The notes below the pieces were generated by a model. That model saw nothing but the letters and a program-made list of their open reading frames with translations, did not search any database and had not been told where the DNA came from. Shown in pieces: positions 1 to 7,421 of a stretch of 27,142 bases of DNA (the stretch's first letter is position 1; each line of letters starts with the position of its first letter). The translations under genes and the position numbers were made by a program. The stretch is from a virus. Location of the stretch: positions 1-27,142 of the IMG/VR virus record IMGVR_UViG_3300044957_000558. One strand, given 5' to 3'.

Positions 1-1099
1 ACTCTTCGTAACGTCTCCAAGTTGCTTCGAAAGAAGTTCCTGAAAAAATACCTGTAATAGTAGTTCCAGTGTAACCATCTAAAGTATCAGATCCACATGT
101 AGGACATGCTGGACAAGATAAATCAACTTCTAAATAGATACATCCTTCAGCGTCACAGATATCATAGAAAGAACCTCCGTTGCCAGGATTTGTTCCGTTA
201 TAATTTCCGTAAGTTTGTGCATTAAATTGCGTTTGTGTTTGGTTTCCGTATTTTACAATACCTTTTCCGTAGATTTGAGTAACAACTCTAAATAATAGAG
301 GACCATTTCCAACAGGACATGGAGTTGATGGGTCTATTACTAATCCTCCATTTGAAGTAATTGTCAAATCAGATAAGAAAGATTCTGTATCCATTTCTTG
401 ACCATCAGGACCGATAAGTTTGCCGGCTCCAACAGCTGTGAATCCACAAAGCTTCATTAAAACTTTTCTGTGGTTTCCAATGTAAACTGGATCGTCATCA
501 CTTGCGTCAACTAATTGGTCACCAACCCATTTTTGAACTGTTGTGTTAGAAGTACAAGCTGTGTATCTACCTTTTGAGTAATCAAATAATCCTGGAGGAT
601 CTAAAGCCGCTTCGTTTCCTTCGTAGAACAAGTCATAAAGGTTTTTAGTGTAAGCGTTAGGATTGTTAGGATATCCTTGGTTAGGATTGTTTTGGCCTGA
701 ATCTACAGCCTCAGGAGATCCAATTGGTGGATAGTGAGTTGTAGGTGCTTGTTGTTGATATCCTTGGATACGTGGTACAAAGTAAAATAATTTACCGATA
801 GGTAAGTTCATTGCTTGTACAGAAACGATGTCGTTAGCTAACAATTTAGAAAAAACTCTTCTTACGATAGGGAAAACAACAGTTTCAAATGCTCCGTTAG
901 AACCTCCATCACTAGTTGCTTCGTTAATCAAGAAAGAAGCTTGGTTTTCATATAATTGAGCTACGTTTTCTTTTAGATGGCCTCTAAGACCTTCAAGGAA
1001 CCCTAATCTGTCCCATTTGTTAATTGTATCTTCTTTGATAACTTTAAGGTGTTTAAGACCGATGTTACCAACAAGACCTGATTCTAATAATGCTCCCAT
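1..1099 (-). CDS. 23: Major capsid protein, T4 gp23-like (partial, 3' end outside window)
   Basis: The frame is open from the ATG at 1099 to the window edge, giving 366 residues without a stop, so the C-terminus is missing. T4 gp23 is about 520 residues. The N-terminal part reads like gp23: a helical region with LEGLRGHLKENVAQLYENQ, then FLINE followed by ATSDGG at residues 56-66. That is the expected site of prohead-protease maturation, (I/L)-x-E before a small residue, and T4 gp23 is cut at a similar place near residue 65. The segment VRRVFSKLLANDIVSVQAMN and the following LPIGKLFYF match the gp23 stretch around QPMNSPTG. It lies directly downstream of the scaffold gene, in T4 order. It forms the hexameric shell of the head. 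The assignment is from motif recognition and gene order. Confidence 0.9.
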   Translation of the reverse strand, partial: MGALLESGLVGNIGLKHLKVIKEDTINKWDRLGFLEGLRGHLKENVAQLYENQASFLINEATSDGGSNGAFETVVFPIVRRVFSKLLANDIVSVQAMNLPIGKLFYFVPRIQGYQQQAPTTHYPPIGSPEAVDSGQNNPNQGYPNNPNAYTKNLYDLFYEGNEAALDPPGLFDYSKGRYTACTSNTTVQKWVGDQLVDASDDDPVYIGNHRKVLMKLCGFTAVGAGKLIGPDGQEMDTESFLSDLTITSNGGLVIDPSTPCPVGNGPLLFRVVTQIYGKGIVKYGNQTQTQFNAQTYGNYNGTNPGNGGSFYDICDAEGCIYLEVDLSCPACPTCGSDTLDGYTGTTITGIFSGTSFEATWRRYEE

Positions 1100-1129
1100 T
1101 TTTTTTGGTTTTTTATTTTTTTTTTATGT

Positions 1130-2590
1130 TTATTTTATTTTTGTCATCAAATCCTTCATTCTCATGAATTGAGGATTTTCATACGTTTTAGATTCAATTA
1201 AATTCACCGCCGATCCTGTTGAAGGGGTTTTAACAACGTTTCTTTCAATTGATTCTACAATTGTTGATTCACTACCCTTAGTTGTGGATACTAATTCATT
1301 TTTGATTGTTTGATATAGCGCTTTGGATTCTTTCAAACTTTCAACAGAATCAAATCTTCTTAGGATATTGATTTTTTCTTGTTTTGTTGTTGAATGTTCT
1401 GTAAATAAACGAGTTGCGTATGCTAAGTTTGAGTTGAATACTGCAGTTTCATTTAGTTTTGTTCTAAATACGTCAAGTGCTTGTTTGTATTCATTGTTCT
1501 TTTCTCTTAACAACTGTAATTCATTATTATCTACTGATTCAAATGTTAGGTTTCTGTTAGGAGTAATTCCTTTTCTCAAACCTCTTCCTTCTTTGGAACC
1601 GTTTCCATACGTACGAGAAGCTTCTTTAGTTTCCATTTTTTTAGGTTTCATCATTTTTGTTTCCATGTAATCTCTTTTACCTAGATATGTTTTTGACTTA
1701 TCACCTTTGTTTCCACCTAAAGTAAATTTATCGAAACCTTCTTTATGTTCACTTTCTTCGTACTCAAATTTGGCTTTACCTGTACCCATAGCTTTAGTTC
1801 CTTTTCCAAAAGCTTCTTTTCTTTTGGTATTGAAACCTCCATTCATGTTAGGTTTTTTATCGTAACCAAACTTAGGTCCTTTTCCGATTCCAACTCCTTT
1901 TAGATTTATTGATTTTTTAATGGTTTCCATGATTTTATCATCGCTCGACATTTTTTCTTCATATCCCATCATATCATCTTCTTCATCCATGGGAATCATA
2001 TCCATGTCTTCTTCCATAGGAAGTTTGTCATCGATTACTAACTCAAAAATAATTTCATCGTCTTCGAAGTCATCATCAGATTCATCAGAAAACTCTTCAT
2101 CCATCTCAAAGGCGAAATCATCTTCTTCAGATTCTCCTAATTGGATCATGTATTCTTTGTCGCCGTCTTTTAAATTCAACATACCATCTTCTTTTTTAAT
2201 GATTATTCCGTCTTCATCGCCCATAGCTTTGAAAACTTTTAAAACCTCAGCATCACTTGCGTTGGTCATGTCGATGGTGTCATCTTCCATATCATCCATG
2301 TCAGACATTTCGTCGTCCATCATTGACATTTCATCATCCATCATCATTTCGTCTTTGTTATCTTGATTATCCATGTCAGACATTTGGTCGTCCATCATAA
2401 TTTCTTCATCATCGTTAACTTCGACATCATCTTCAGTCTCATCTTGGTCTTTTAAAGACTCTTTTACTAATTGTTTGATTTCTTCTTTCATTGTAGAATG
2501 AAGTATTCCTTTTGCATTTTCTTGTAGAGCCTCTTCCAAATTTTTAATTTGGAAAAGAGCGTCCTCTACTACATTTTGGTTTTTTGACAT
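1130..2590 (-). CDS. 22: Prohead core scaffolding protein, T4 gp22-like
   Basis: This 486-residue protein lies between the prohead protease and the major capsid protein, the place of gp22 in T4. The N-terminal half (about residues 50-215) is extremely acidic and Met/Asp-rich with repeated MMDDEMS-type units. The middle (about 220-340) is basic and Gly/Lys-rich. The C-terminal 130 residues are helical, with LLREKNNEYKQALDVFRTKL and a conserved-looking RLFTEHSTTKQEKINILRRF segment. T4 gp22 is only 269 residues, so the acidic and basic insertions are extra. Possible gp21 cut sites of the (I/L)-x-E type occur, for example LIE-S near the C-terminus. The protein would build the internal core on which the capsid assembles and then be degraded. 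A TATTTAT element sits about 20 bases upstream of its ATG, and a terminator separates it from the preceding gene. Confidence 0.8.
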   Translation of the reverse strand: MSKNQNVVEDALFQIKNLEEALQENAKGILHSTMKEEIKQLVKESLKDQDETEDDVEVNDDEEIMMDDQMSDMDNQDNKDEMMMDDEMSMMDDEMSDMDDMEDDTIDMTNASDAEVLKVFKAMGDEDGIIIKKEDGMLNLKDGDKEYMIQLGESEEDDFAFEMDEEFSDESDDDFEDDEIIFELVIDDKLPMEEDMDMIPMDEEDDMMGYEEKMSSDDKIMETIKKSINLKGVGIGKGPKFGYDKKPNMNGGFNTKRKEAFGKGTKAMGTGKAKFEYEESEHKEGFDKFTLGGNKGDKSKTYLGKRDYMETKMMKPKKMETKEASRTYGNGSKEGRGLRKGITPNRNLTFESVDNNELQLLREKNNEYKQALDVFRTKLNETAVFNSNLAYATRLFTEHSTTKQEKINILRRFDSVESLKESKALYQTIKNELVSTTKGSESTIVESIERNVVKTPSTGSAVNLIESKTYENPQFMRMKDLMTKIK

Positions 2591-2611
2591 ATTATTTTTA
2601 ATAGTTTACCA

Positions 2612-2621
2612 AATAAATATC
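2612..2621 (-). promoter_or_regulatory. Putative late promoter element of the scaffold-capsid unit
   Basis: Read on the minus strand this is GATATTTATT, about 20 bases before the scaffold ATG and just after the terminator of the upstream gene. It matches the element found ahead of many other genes here. Confidence 0.55.
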
Positions 2622-2661
2622 TATCATTTCAAAAAAAGTTTGATTTTTGACACTTCCGAAC

Positions 2662-2697
2662 AAAAAAAATGGGAAAAGAACTTAATCTTTCCCCATT
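2662..2697 (-). terminator. Rho-independent terminator after the 70-residue gene
   Basis: On the minus strand a stem of about 10 pairs (ATGGGGAAAGA with TCTTTTCCCAT) is followed by eight T. It closes the protease unit before the scaffold-capsid unit begins. Confidence 0.8.
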
Positions 2698-2717
2698 TTC
2701 TAATAATTTATTGATTA

Positions 2718-2930
2718 TTATCCCTCGATTACTTCGTCAATTTTAGATTCTGCAATTGCCGTAATTCGCCAATCCATAGAATAATTTTCATAAACTTTTG
2801 TTACTTTTGATTCAACATCAGTAGGTGAATAACTCCTAACCAATTTTTCATCTTTCATTTTTTTAATTTTCCCAGTGTTTTCATCAACCATATCAGTTGT
2901 GATTCTTGCAATAAAATACTTTTCGTCCAT
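2718..2930 (-). CDS. Small hypothetical protein between protease and scaffold
   Basis: This 70-residue protein starts 11 bases after the stop of the prohead protease gene and is followed by a terminator, so it is the last gene of that unit. It has mixed charge, no membrane segment and no signal peptide. The pattern ARITTDMVDENTGKIKKMKDEKLV followed by S-x-T-D-V-E is reminiscent of short Bacteroidota phage proteins of the DUF4494 type, which have a similar LVDALSFTEAE segment, but this is only an impression. T4 has no gene at this place. A role in head assembly is inferred from position alone. Confidence 0.6.
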   Translation of the reverse strand: MDEKYFIARITTDMVDENTGKIKKMKDEKLVRSYSPTDVESKVTKVYENYSMDWRITAIAESKIDEVIEG

Positions 2931-2941
2931 GATTTTTGTTA

Positions 2942-3667
2942 TTAATCCAAATAATCAGATAATCTTTTCATTAAGTCAAGAGAAGCGTTTCCACTATGTC
3001 CAACATTTAATTCAACCTTTCTCTTGTTTTCTTCATCTAAGTTTTCTTCGAATTGAGGTTTATCTTCTTTATTTAAAAATAAATAAGCCCCTGGTGTTGA
3101 TGGAGATGAAACCAAGTCAAAACAAATTAATTCAAAGTCCTCTTGAACTTCATTTTGCTCACCAACTTTTTTAATAGAACCAACTCCACGAGAAGAAATT
3201 CCTAATGTAACACCTTGACGAAGATAGTTAGCGGCTAAATCACCTTTAGTGGAGACAATACCTCTTTCGTGAAAACCAGGACTTGTTAAAAGTTTTAGTT
3301 TTCCTAATAGTACAGGACCCTCCCACCATATATCAGTAATTACATGTGATACACGATCAAGATCTATAAGTGAAGACTCAGGGTGATTTAACTCAGAAAG
3401 AGCCGTTCCCTTTTGAATCATTTTTTTATAGTTCTCAGCTTCTCTTTTTAATATCTTTTCTGGATAGATTCTTCCGTTTCTATTTGGGGTATTATACTTT
3501 TGAAGTACTGCATAAAACTCAAATGGTTTAGAATGATCTGACATATCGCGATTTTCTCTAATCATTGATAAGTTTCTTCTTTCATTTGGGTCTATATATC
3601 CCGAATCATATTCCACAAGAATCCCTTTACCCGTATCTCTTGGGCCTAATATTTTTAAATCGTTCAT
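2942..3667 (-). CDS. 21: Prohead core protease, T4 gp21-like (peptidase S77/U9 type)
   Basis: This 241-residue protein (T4 gp21 is 212) carries the expected serine protease landmarks. These are PNRNGRIYPEKIL at about residues 61-73, ELNHPESS with the probable catalytic His95, and LGISSRGVGSI with the probable catalytic serine at 158/159. The segment VSHVITDIWWEGPVLLGKLKLL between them is typical of the family. The enzyme is encapsidated in the prohead core, cleaves capsid, core and internal proteins after (I/L)-x-E, and finally degrades itself. It sits one gene from the portal-side genes and immediately before the scaffold, as in T4. A TATTTATA element precedes the ATG, so it may be the first gene of a short unit with the 70-residue gene. 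Confidence 0.9.
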   Translation of the reverse strand: MNDLKILGPRDTGKGILVEYDSGYIDPNERRNLSMIRENRDMSDHSKPFEFYAVLQKYNTPNRNGRIYPEKILKREAENYKKMIQKGTALSELNHPESSLIDLDRVSHVITDIWWEGPVLLGKLKLLTSPGFHERGIVSTKGDLAANYLRQGVTLGISSRGVGSIKKVGEQNEVQEDFELICFDLVSSPSTPGAYLFLNKEDKPQFEENLDEENKRKVELNVGHSGNASLDLMKRLSDYLD

Positions 3668-3680
3668 TTAATATTTTATT

Positions 3681-3690
3681 TATAAATACT
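3681..3690 (-). promoter_or_regulatory. Putative late promoter element of the prohead protease
   Basis: The minus strand reads AGTATTTATA about 14 bases upstream of the protease ATG. It is one of the recurrent TATTTAT-core elements. Confidence 0.5.
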
Positions 3691-4156
3691 AAATAGCTTC
3701 AATTTCTTTCTTTACCGGTTTTAGATTTCCGTTTTTAGTTAAGTAAAATTTAAAGTATTTGTTTTTATTCAACACATCTCCGTATATATCTTTTACAAGA
3801 TTTTTTACAACTTTTTTTAATTTTGGTGACTTGAAATCCATGTGTTCTTTTAAATATAAATTTGCTTCTATATTCATAAATGATTTCTTTTTTAATTGAA
3901 GGCCGCTTGTTCTAAGATCTAAATCAACAATAAATTTATCATCAAAAATCTCTTTGTTTATGTTTTCATATACAGAATGTTTAACTGATCTTGTCATGTT
4001 GAAAACAACTCTGTCCCAATTTTCAATCTCATCTTTTGGTTCTACCCATGTTTGAATGTTTATATAAATTGATTTGAGGTTTTGTGAATCAATGGTTCCA
4101 TATTGTGATTTAAATGTCCTAAATCCATTGATTTTGCTTGTTTTACCCTTTTTCAT
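3689..4156 (-). CDS. Hypothetical protein in the gp67/gp68 position
   Basis: This 155-residue basic protein lies between portal and protease genes. In T4 that place holds the small prohead core proteins gp67 and gp68. It has no recognisable catalytic motif, no membrane segment and no low-complexity tract. The first 40 residues are Lys/Ser-rich; the rest looks like a compact alpha/beta domain with alternating hydrophobic strands (KFIVDLDLRTSGLQLKK, FMNIEANLYL). The start at MKKGKTSK is the only ATG near the frame's beginning. I do not recognise the family; core or neck function is inferred from position only. Confidence 0.6.
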   Translation of the reverse strand: MKKGKTSKINGFRTFKSQYGTIDSQNLKSIYINIQTWVEPKDEIENWDRVVFNMTRSVKHSVYENINKEIFDDKFIVDLDLRTSGLQLKKKSFMNIEANLYLKEHMDFKSPKLKKVVKNLVKDIYGDVLNKNKYFKFYLTKNGNLKPVKKEIEAI

Positions 4157-4198
4157 AAATTTTTATCATGTCCTTATCGTTTATTTTGATTAATTATA

Positions 4199-4216
4199 TG
4201 AAATATTTATATTTAT
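4199..4216 (+). promoter_or_regulatory. Putative late promoter element of rpsU
   Basis: On the plus strand two overlapping TATTTATA-like cores (ATATTTATATTTATATAA) end about 20 bases before the bS21 ATG. Unlike the other copies, this one points rightward, matching the orientation of the gene it precedes. Confidence 0.5.
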
Positions 4217-4236
4217 ATAAACAAAGTTAAAAATTT

Positions 4237-4422
4237 ATGTTAATAGTAGAAGTAAAAAAAGGTAATATTGAAAAAGCGTTAAAAGATTTAAAAAGTAAGG
4301 TAATCAAGACTAAACAAAGTAAAATTTTGTTTGAGAACCAAGAGTTTGAAAAAGACTCCGTTAAAAAAAGAAAAGTTATTCAAAAAGCAACTCATATGCA
4401 AAAACTCAGAAATAACGATTAA
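4237..4422 (+). CDS. rpsU: Ribosomal protein bS21, phage-encoded
   Basis: This 61-residue protein reads as a small-subunit ribosomal protein bS21. It begins MLIVEVKKG, followed by N-I-x-K-A-L-K-D-L-K, a lysine-rich helical centre and a C-terminal KKRKVIQKATHMQKLRNND. Bacteroidota bS21 proteins have the same opening (MLI-x-V-K-x-G) and length. bS21 binds the 30S platform near the 3' end of 16S rRNA. In Flavobacterium it helps sequester the anti-Shine-Dalgarno sequence, so a phage copy could change which mRNAs are initiated. The gene is on the strand opposite to the surrounding head genes, with its own upstream TATTTATA element, and its last four bases overlap the end of the converging 238-residue gene. 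No Shine-Dalgarno sequence precedes its ATG; the leader is A-rich. Confidence 0.88.
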   Translation: MLIVEVKKGNIEKALKDLKSKVIKTKQSKILFENQEFEKDSVKKRKVIQKATHMQKLRNND

Positions 4423-5135
4423 ATTCCCTCTGAAAGATTCTTTAATTTAAAATAGTTGATCTCATTGAAAGATTCCGTGGTTATTTTTTTTACCACTTGG
4501 TCTATTGTTTGCTTTGTTTCATCATCACTTTCAGATAATTTATCCTCAAGTTTTACTAAAACTTCTTCTTTAAGTTTATTGTAGGATTCTATCAATGCTG
4601 ACTTTGGTACAGATAAAATCTTCATAACTTCTTTTTTTTCTGATTCATTCAAAGATGATATAAACGATTTTACGATTTTGTTTGCAACACTCAACATAGA
4701 ATTTAATGGTACATTTATAGTTTCTCTATTTTCTACAATAACACTTTTTTGTAAATTTTCAGAAATAAGTTTTTTACTCTTAATTTTTTCTTCTAAAGTT
4801 AATAGTCCTGTTGAAAACAAGTTGTCAATATTTTTGTACTCATTCTCAGACTTAATGTGACCTACCCACATGTTCAGTTCTGAAAAAGTTTTATATGGAA
4901 TTTTATTTATAATATTTTCATAAATGGTGATAGATTGATTTATATATTCGTTAGCAACTTCTTCATTTAAACCTTTTTTTGATGATAATTCATCATATAA
5001 GTAAAATAGTTTTGACACTTTTTTATTTTTTAAAACCATTTCACTAAAAACAAATAAATCTTTTTTAACTGAGTTTTTAGAATAAGATTCTGTTAAACAT
5101 TTTTCTATCTTAGATTTTAATTCACCGAATTTCAT
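4419..5135 (-). CDS. Hypothetical helical protein next to the portal gene
   Basis: This 238-residue, Lys/Glu/Ser-rich and almost wholly helical protein has long stretches that could form coiled coils (KSKIEKCLTESYSKNSVKK, EKKEVMKILSVPKSALIESY). It follows the portal gene by about 36 bases. Its 3' end overlaps the converging bS21 gene by four bases. The position corresponds to T4 gp67/gp68, small helical core proteins of the prohead, and the composition would suit such a role. I see no sequence motif that proves it. A TATTTAT element lies about 18 bases upstream of the ATG. Confidence 0.6.
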   Translation of the reverse strand: MKFGELKSKIEKCLTESYSKNSVKKDLFVFSEMVLKNKKVSKLFYLYDELSSKKGLNEEVANEYINQSITIYENIINKIPYKTFSELNMWVGHIKSENEYKNIDNLFSTGLLTLEEKIKSKKLISENLQKSVIVENRETINVPLNSMLSVANKIVKSFISSLNESEKKEVMKILSVPKSALIESYNKLKEEVLVKLEDKLSESDDETKQTIDQVVKKITTESFNEINYFKLKNLSEGI

Positions 5136-5150
5136 TTTTTCTTTTTTTTA

Positions 5151-5160
5151 ATAAATATCC
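5151..5160 (-). promoter_or_regulatory. Putative late promoter element
   Basis: The minus strand reads GGATATTTAT about 18 bases before the ATG of the 238-residue gene. It shares the GATATTTAT core with the copies at 2612, 6996 and 21985. Confidence 0.5.
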
Positions 5161-5171
5161 CGTTAATGATA

Positions 5172-6977
5172 TTAGTCACAAAGAAGTTCAGATAATCTAT
5201 CATCTAAAGCACCAAAAGACTGAGAACTCTTATTAAAATCCCAATATTCATCATCATCTTTTGATTCTGTGAGTATTTTTAAATTTTTGTTAACAACACT
5301 TTCAGGTATTGTTAGTTCTGAACCACCTGCCGGTTTTGGAGGTGGTGGAGGTCCTCCTCCTGCCATCGGTGGTGCTCCCGCTCCTCCTTCTTCACCTTCA
5401 GCCGGAGAGGTTTCAGTTGATCCTGTTACGATACCATATAATTTATCTACTTGGTCAAATAATCCCGTATGAGTTATAATAGTTGCGGTATTATCTAACT
5501 CAGCAGAAACAGCTCTTTCCATTCTTATTTGTTGCACATCAAGTTTAATTTCTTCATCTGAGAAACCAAAAATATGTTTTTTGGCCCAAGTTGCTGATGT
5601 TGCTGGAATTGATTTTGGAACTTCAGCAACTAAATCTTTATATAATAAAACTTTTTCTTTCCAAACATCAATCATTAATAGATCCGCTTGTTTAGATGGA
5701 TTTGTTAACTGAAGAGTAAAGTTTTCTAACTCATCTTCAAACCCCATCAAAAATAAATGGATAATTGCAATTTTATTTAATTCGGCAATTACTGATTTTT
5801 GTATTTTATTAATAGTCCTCGCAAATCTAATATCAAGTAATGATAGATTTTTTCCGTCACCAACAGGTTCCTCAAAACCTAAATATGCCTTAGGGATTCT
5901 AAGTGCCGTTACAAGTTTCTTTTGAATGTATTCAATATCGGCGATTTCAGATAGATTCGAACCACCAGGAAGTGTTGTGATTGGATCAGGGGCCGCTTGG
6001 TCACGAACAGGAACAAAATAATCTTGGTCAACCGCCATTTGATTAAATCTTAAATCGACATTTCCTGTTTTGTTATCAACAACTTGATCTCTTTTAAATT
6101 TATTGGCAACTCTTTGTACATAAGCCTCAACATCTTTGTCATCCATGTTACCAACATAAACTTTAAATATTCTTCTTTCAGGCGCTCGTGAAGTTCTATA
6201 TATTAACATCGCGTCTTCTGCCAACACTAATTGTTTCCAAATCCTACGTGCTTTTTCTAACATAGAGGTTCCATAAGGAAGTTTTCTATCATCACCTAAC
6301 AATCTAAAGTGGGCGACCTCCCAAGTATTAAATTCTGTGTTTTTCTCCTTCCAAGTAAATTTTAGTGACTTTTGTTTAATGTTAGGAACCGCAGAAAAGG
6401 TTCTTGTTTCCATACCCCTTTCAACTCTTTCAATTTCAATATTTGGTAATTGCAAACATCCAATAACACCTTTTTCATCACTTAATTTTAAGTAAACAAA
6501 ATTATCACCATACTTACACATGTTTCTTATCCACATTGGTAAATTGGTGTTTATATCCAACTTATTGATGAATAAATCAACTAAGATAGATTTAATTCTT
6601 TTTGATTCAGAATAAACTTGTAAAACATAACCATCTTGATTTGGCGTTGTAGATTCTTCGCCGTATATATCCAGTGCTGTTGATATCTCTGGAGTGTATT
6701 CCATCGATTCGTAATCATAAAATGCCGCCAATCGTGTTGGTTCATAATATACCGCCTGAGTATATAAGTTATTTTCAATTTTACCCCACTGATTACTTAA
6801 ATATAATGATTGTTGTTGTTGAAGTTTTTCTTTTTCAAACTGAGATTTGTCTTGAGTTTTTAAAAGTTCCTGCTTATCTAACTTGTAAGTTGGTTGACCC
6901 ATACCCAACGTTGAGTTCGGACCAAAAGTTTGTGTTAACCTCTGCCATACCGTTAGATTTTTATTACTATTTTCCAT
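5172..6977 (-). CDS. 20: Portal protein, T4 gp20-like
   Basis: This 601-residue protein (T4 gp20 is 524) forms the dodecameric portal vertex through which DNA is packaged and to which the neck and tail attach. It has the T4 portal layout: an N-terminal region with LAAFYDYESMEYTPEISTALDIY, the clip and stem segment rich in aromatic and basic residues, VAHFRLLGDDRKLPYGTSML, and the long helical crown region with DIEYIQKKLVTALRIPKAYLGFEE. The C-terminus has an unusual Gly/Pro-rich linker (about residues 530-555, EGGAGAPPMAGGGPPPPPK) followed by a short acidic tail. It lies between the terminase and the protease, as in T4, but without the tail sheath and tube genes that T4 places between gp17 and gp20. 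Confidence 0.92.
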   Translation of the reverse strand: MENSNKNLTVWQRLTQTFGPNSTLGMGQPTYKLDKQELLKTQDKSQFEKEKLQQQQSLYLSNQWGKIENNLYTQAVYYEPTRLAAFYDYESMEYTPEISTALDIYGEESTTPNQDGYVLQVYSESKRIKSILVDLFINKLDINTNLPMWIRNMCKYGDNFVYLKLSDEKGVIGCLQLPNIEIERVERGMETRTFSAVPNIKQKSLKFTWKEKNTEFNTWEVAHFRLLGDDRKLPYGTSMLEKARRIWKQLVLAEDAMLIYRTSRAPERRIFKVYVGNMDDKDVEAYVQRVANKFKRDQVVDNKTGNVDLRFNQMAVDQDYFVPVRDQAAPDPITTLPGGSNLSEIADIEYIQKKLVTALRIPKAYLGFEEPVGDGKNLSLLDIRFARTINKIQKSVIAELNKIAIIHLFLMGFEDELENFTLQLTNPSKQADLLMIDVWKEKVLLYKDLVAEVPKSIPATSATWAKKHIFGFSDEEIKLDVQQIRMERAVSAELDNTATIITHTGLFDQVDKLYGIVTGSTETSPAEGEEGGAGAPPMAGGGPPPPPKPAGGSELTIPESVVNKNLKILTESKDDDEYWDFNKSSQSFGALDDRLSELLCD

Positions 6978-6995
6978 ATTAAAAAATTAGATACA

Positions 6996-7007
6996 GATAT
7001 AAATATC
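6996..7007 (-). promoter_or_regulatory. Putative late promoter element of the portal gene
   Basis: The minus strand reads AGATATTTATATC about 20-30 bases ahead of the portal ATG. Confidence 0.5.
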
Positions 7008-7053
7008 TAAATAGTTACTTATTTTAAAACTCTGTCGGATTGAGTTATGAGTT

Positions 7054-7413
7054 CTAAGGATTTACAAACATTAAATACTCACCATTACCTGCAACAATAT
7101 ATTCGTTATTTTCAGTTAATATTGGATCAATTAAAATTTCTATTGGAGAATAAGGCATTGGTGTGGGTGTATTTGTCGGAGTTGGGGTTGGTGTAGGCGT
7201 GTTTGTTAAGGTGGGTGTTGGTGTAGGCGTGTTTGTTAAGGTGGGTGTTGGGGATGATATTAAAGATTCAGGACCCAAAGTTTTATCATTTTGTGATTTT
7301 TTTTGAGAAAATGTTGTTTGATAAACTTTTATACCATTAGTTGTCTGACCTGGAACTATAAGTAAGGAACCATTAGCAATTCTACCACTACGTTTTCTGA
7401 AATCTAAACCCAT
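7054..7413 (-). CDS. Small Thr/Pro-repeat protein between terminase and portal
   Basis: This 119-residue protein has three parts. The N-terminal domain of about 50 residues (GLDFRKRSGRIANGSLLIVPG) is followed by a Thr/Pro/Asn repeat at about residues 53-85. The C-terminal segment ends in NNEYIVAGNGEYLMFVNP. The repeat is built from 10-residue units of the type TPTPTPTLTN. At the DNA level two units are identical 30-mers. Such Thr-Pro linkers commonly separate domains in phage surface or fibre-associated proteins, which is only a hint here. The gene follows the terminase by 8 bases and is probably co-transcribed with it. I do not recognise a family. Confidence 0.65.
   Translation of the reverse strand: MGLDFRKRSGRIANGSLLIVPGQTTNGIKVYQTTFSQKKSQNDKTLGPESLISSPTPTLTNTPTPTPTLTNTPTPTPTPTNTPTPMPYSPIEILIDPILTENNEYIVAGNGEYLMFVNP
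7161..7250 (-). repeat. 30-bp tandem repeat within the Thr/Pro-repeat gene
   Basis: Positions 7191-7220 and 7221-7250 are identical 30-mers. Positions 7161-7190 are a diverged third unit. The unit is a multiple of three, so gain or loss changes the protein by 10 residues without a frameshift. Confidence 0.85.
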
Positions 7414-7421
7414 ACATATAA

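Noticed and set aside
1920-2366. Ser-rich frame on the plus strand inside the scaffold gene
   Set aside because: It is the antisense of the Asp/Met-rich repeats (GAT/GAC read as ATC/TCA) and has no independent signal.
5269-5472. Pro/Gly-rich frame antisense to the portal linker
   Set aside because: It is produced by the complementary reading of the Gly/Pro-rich linker of the portal protein.
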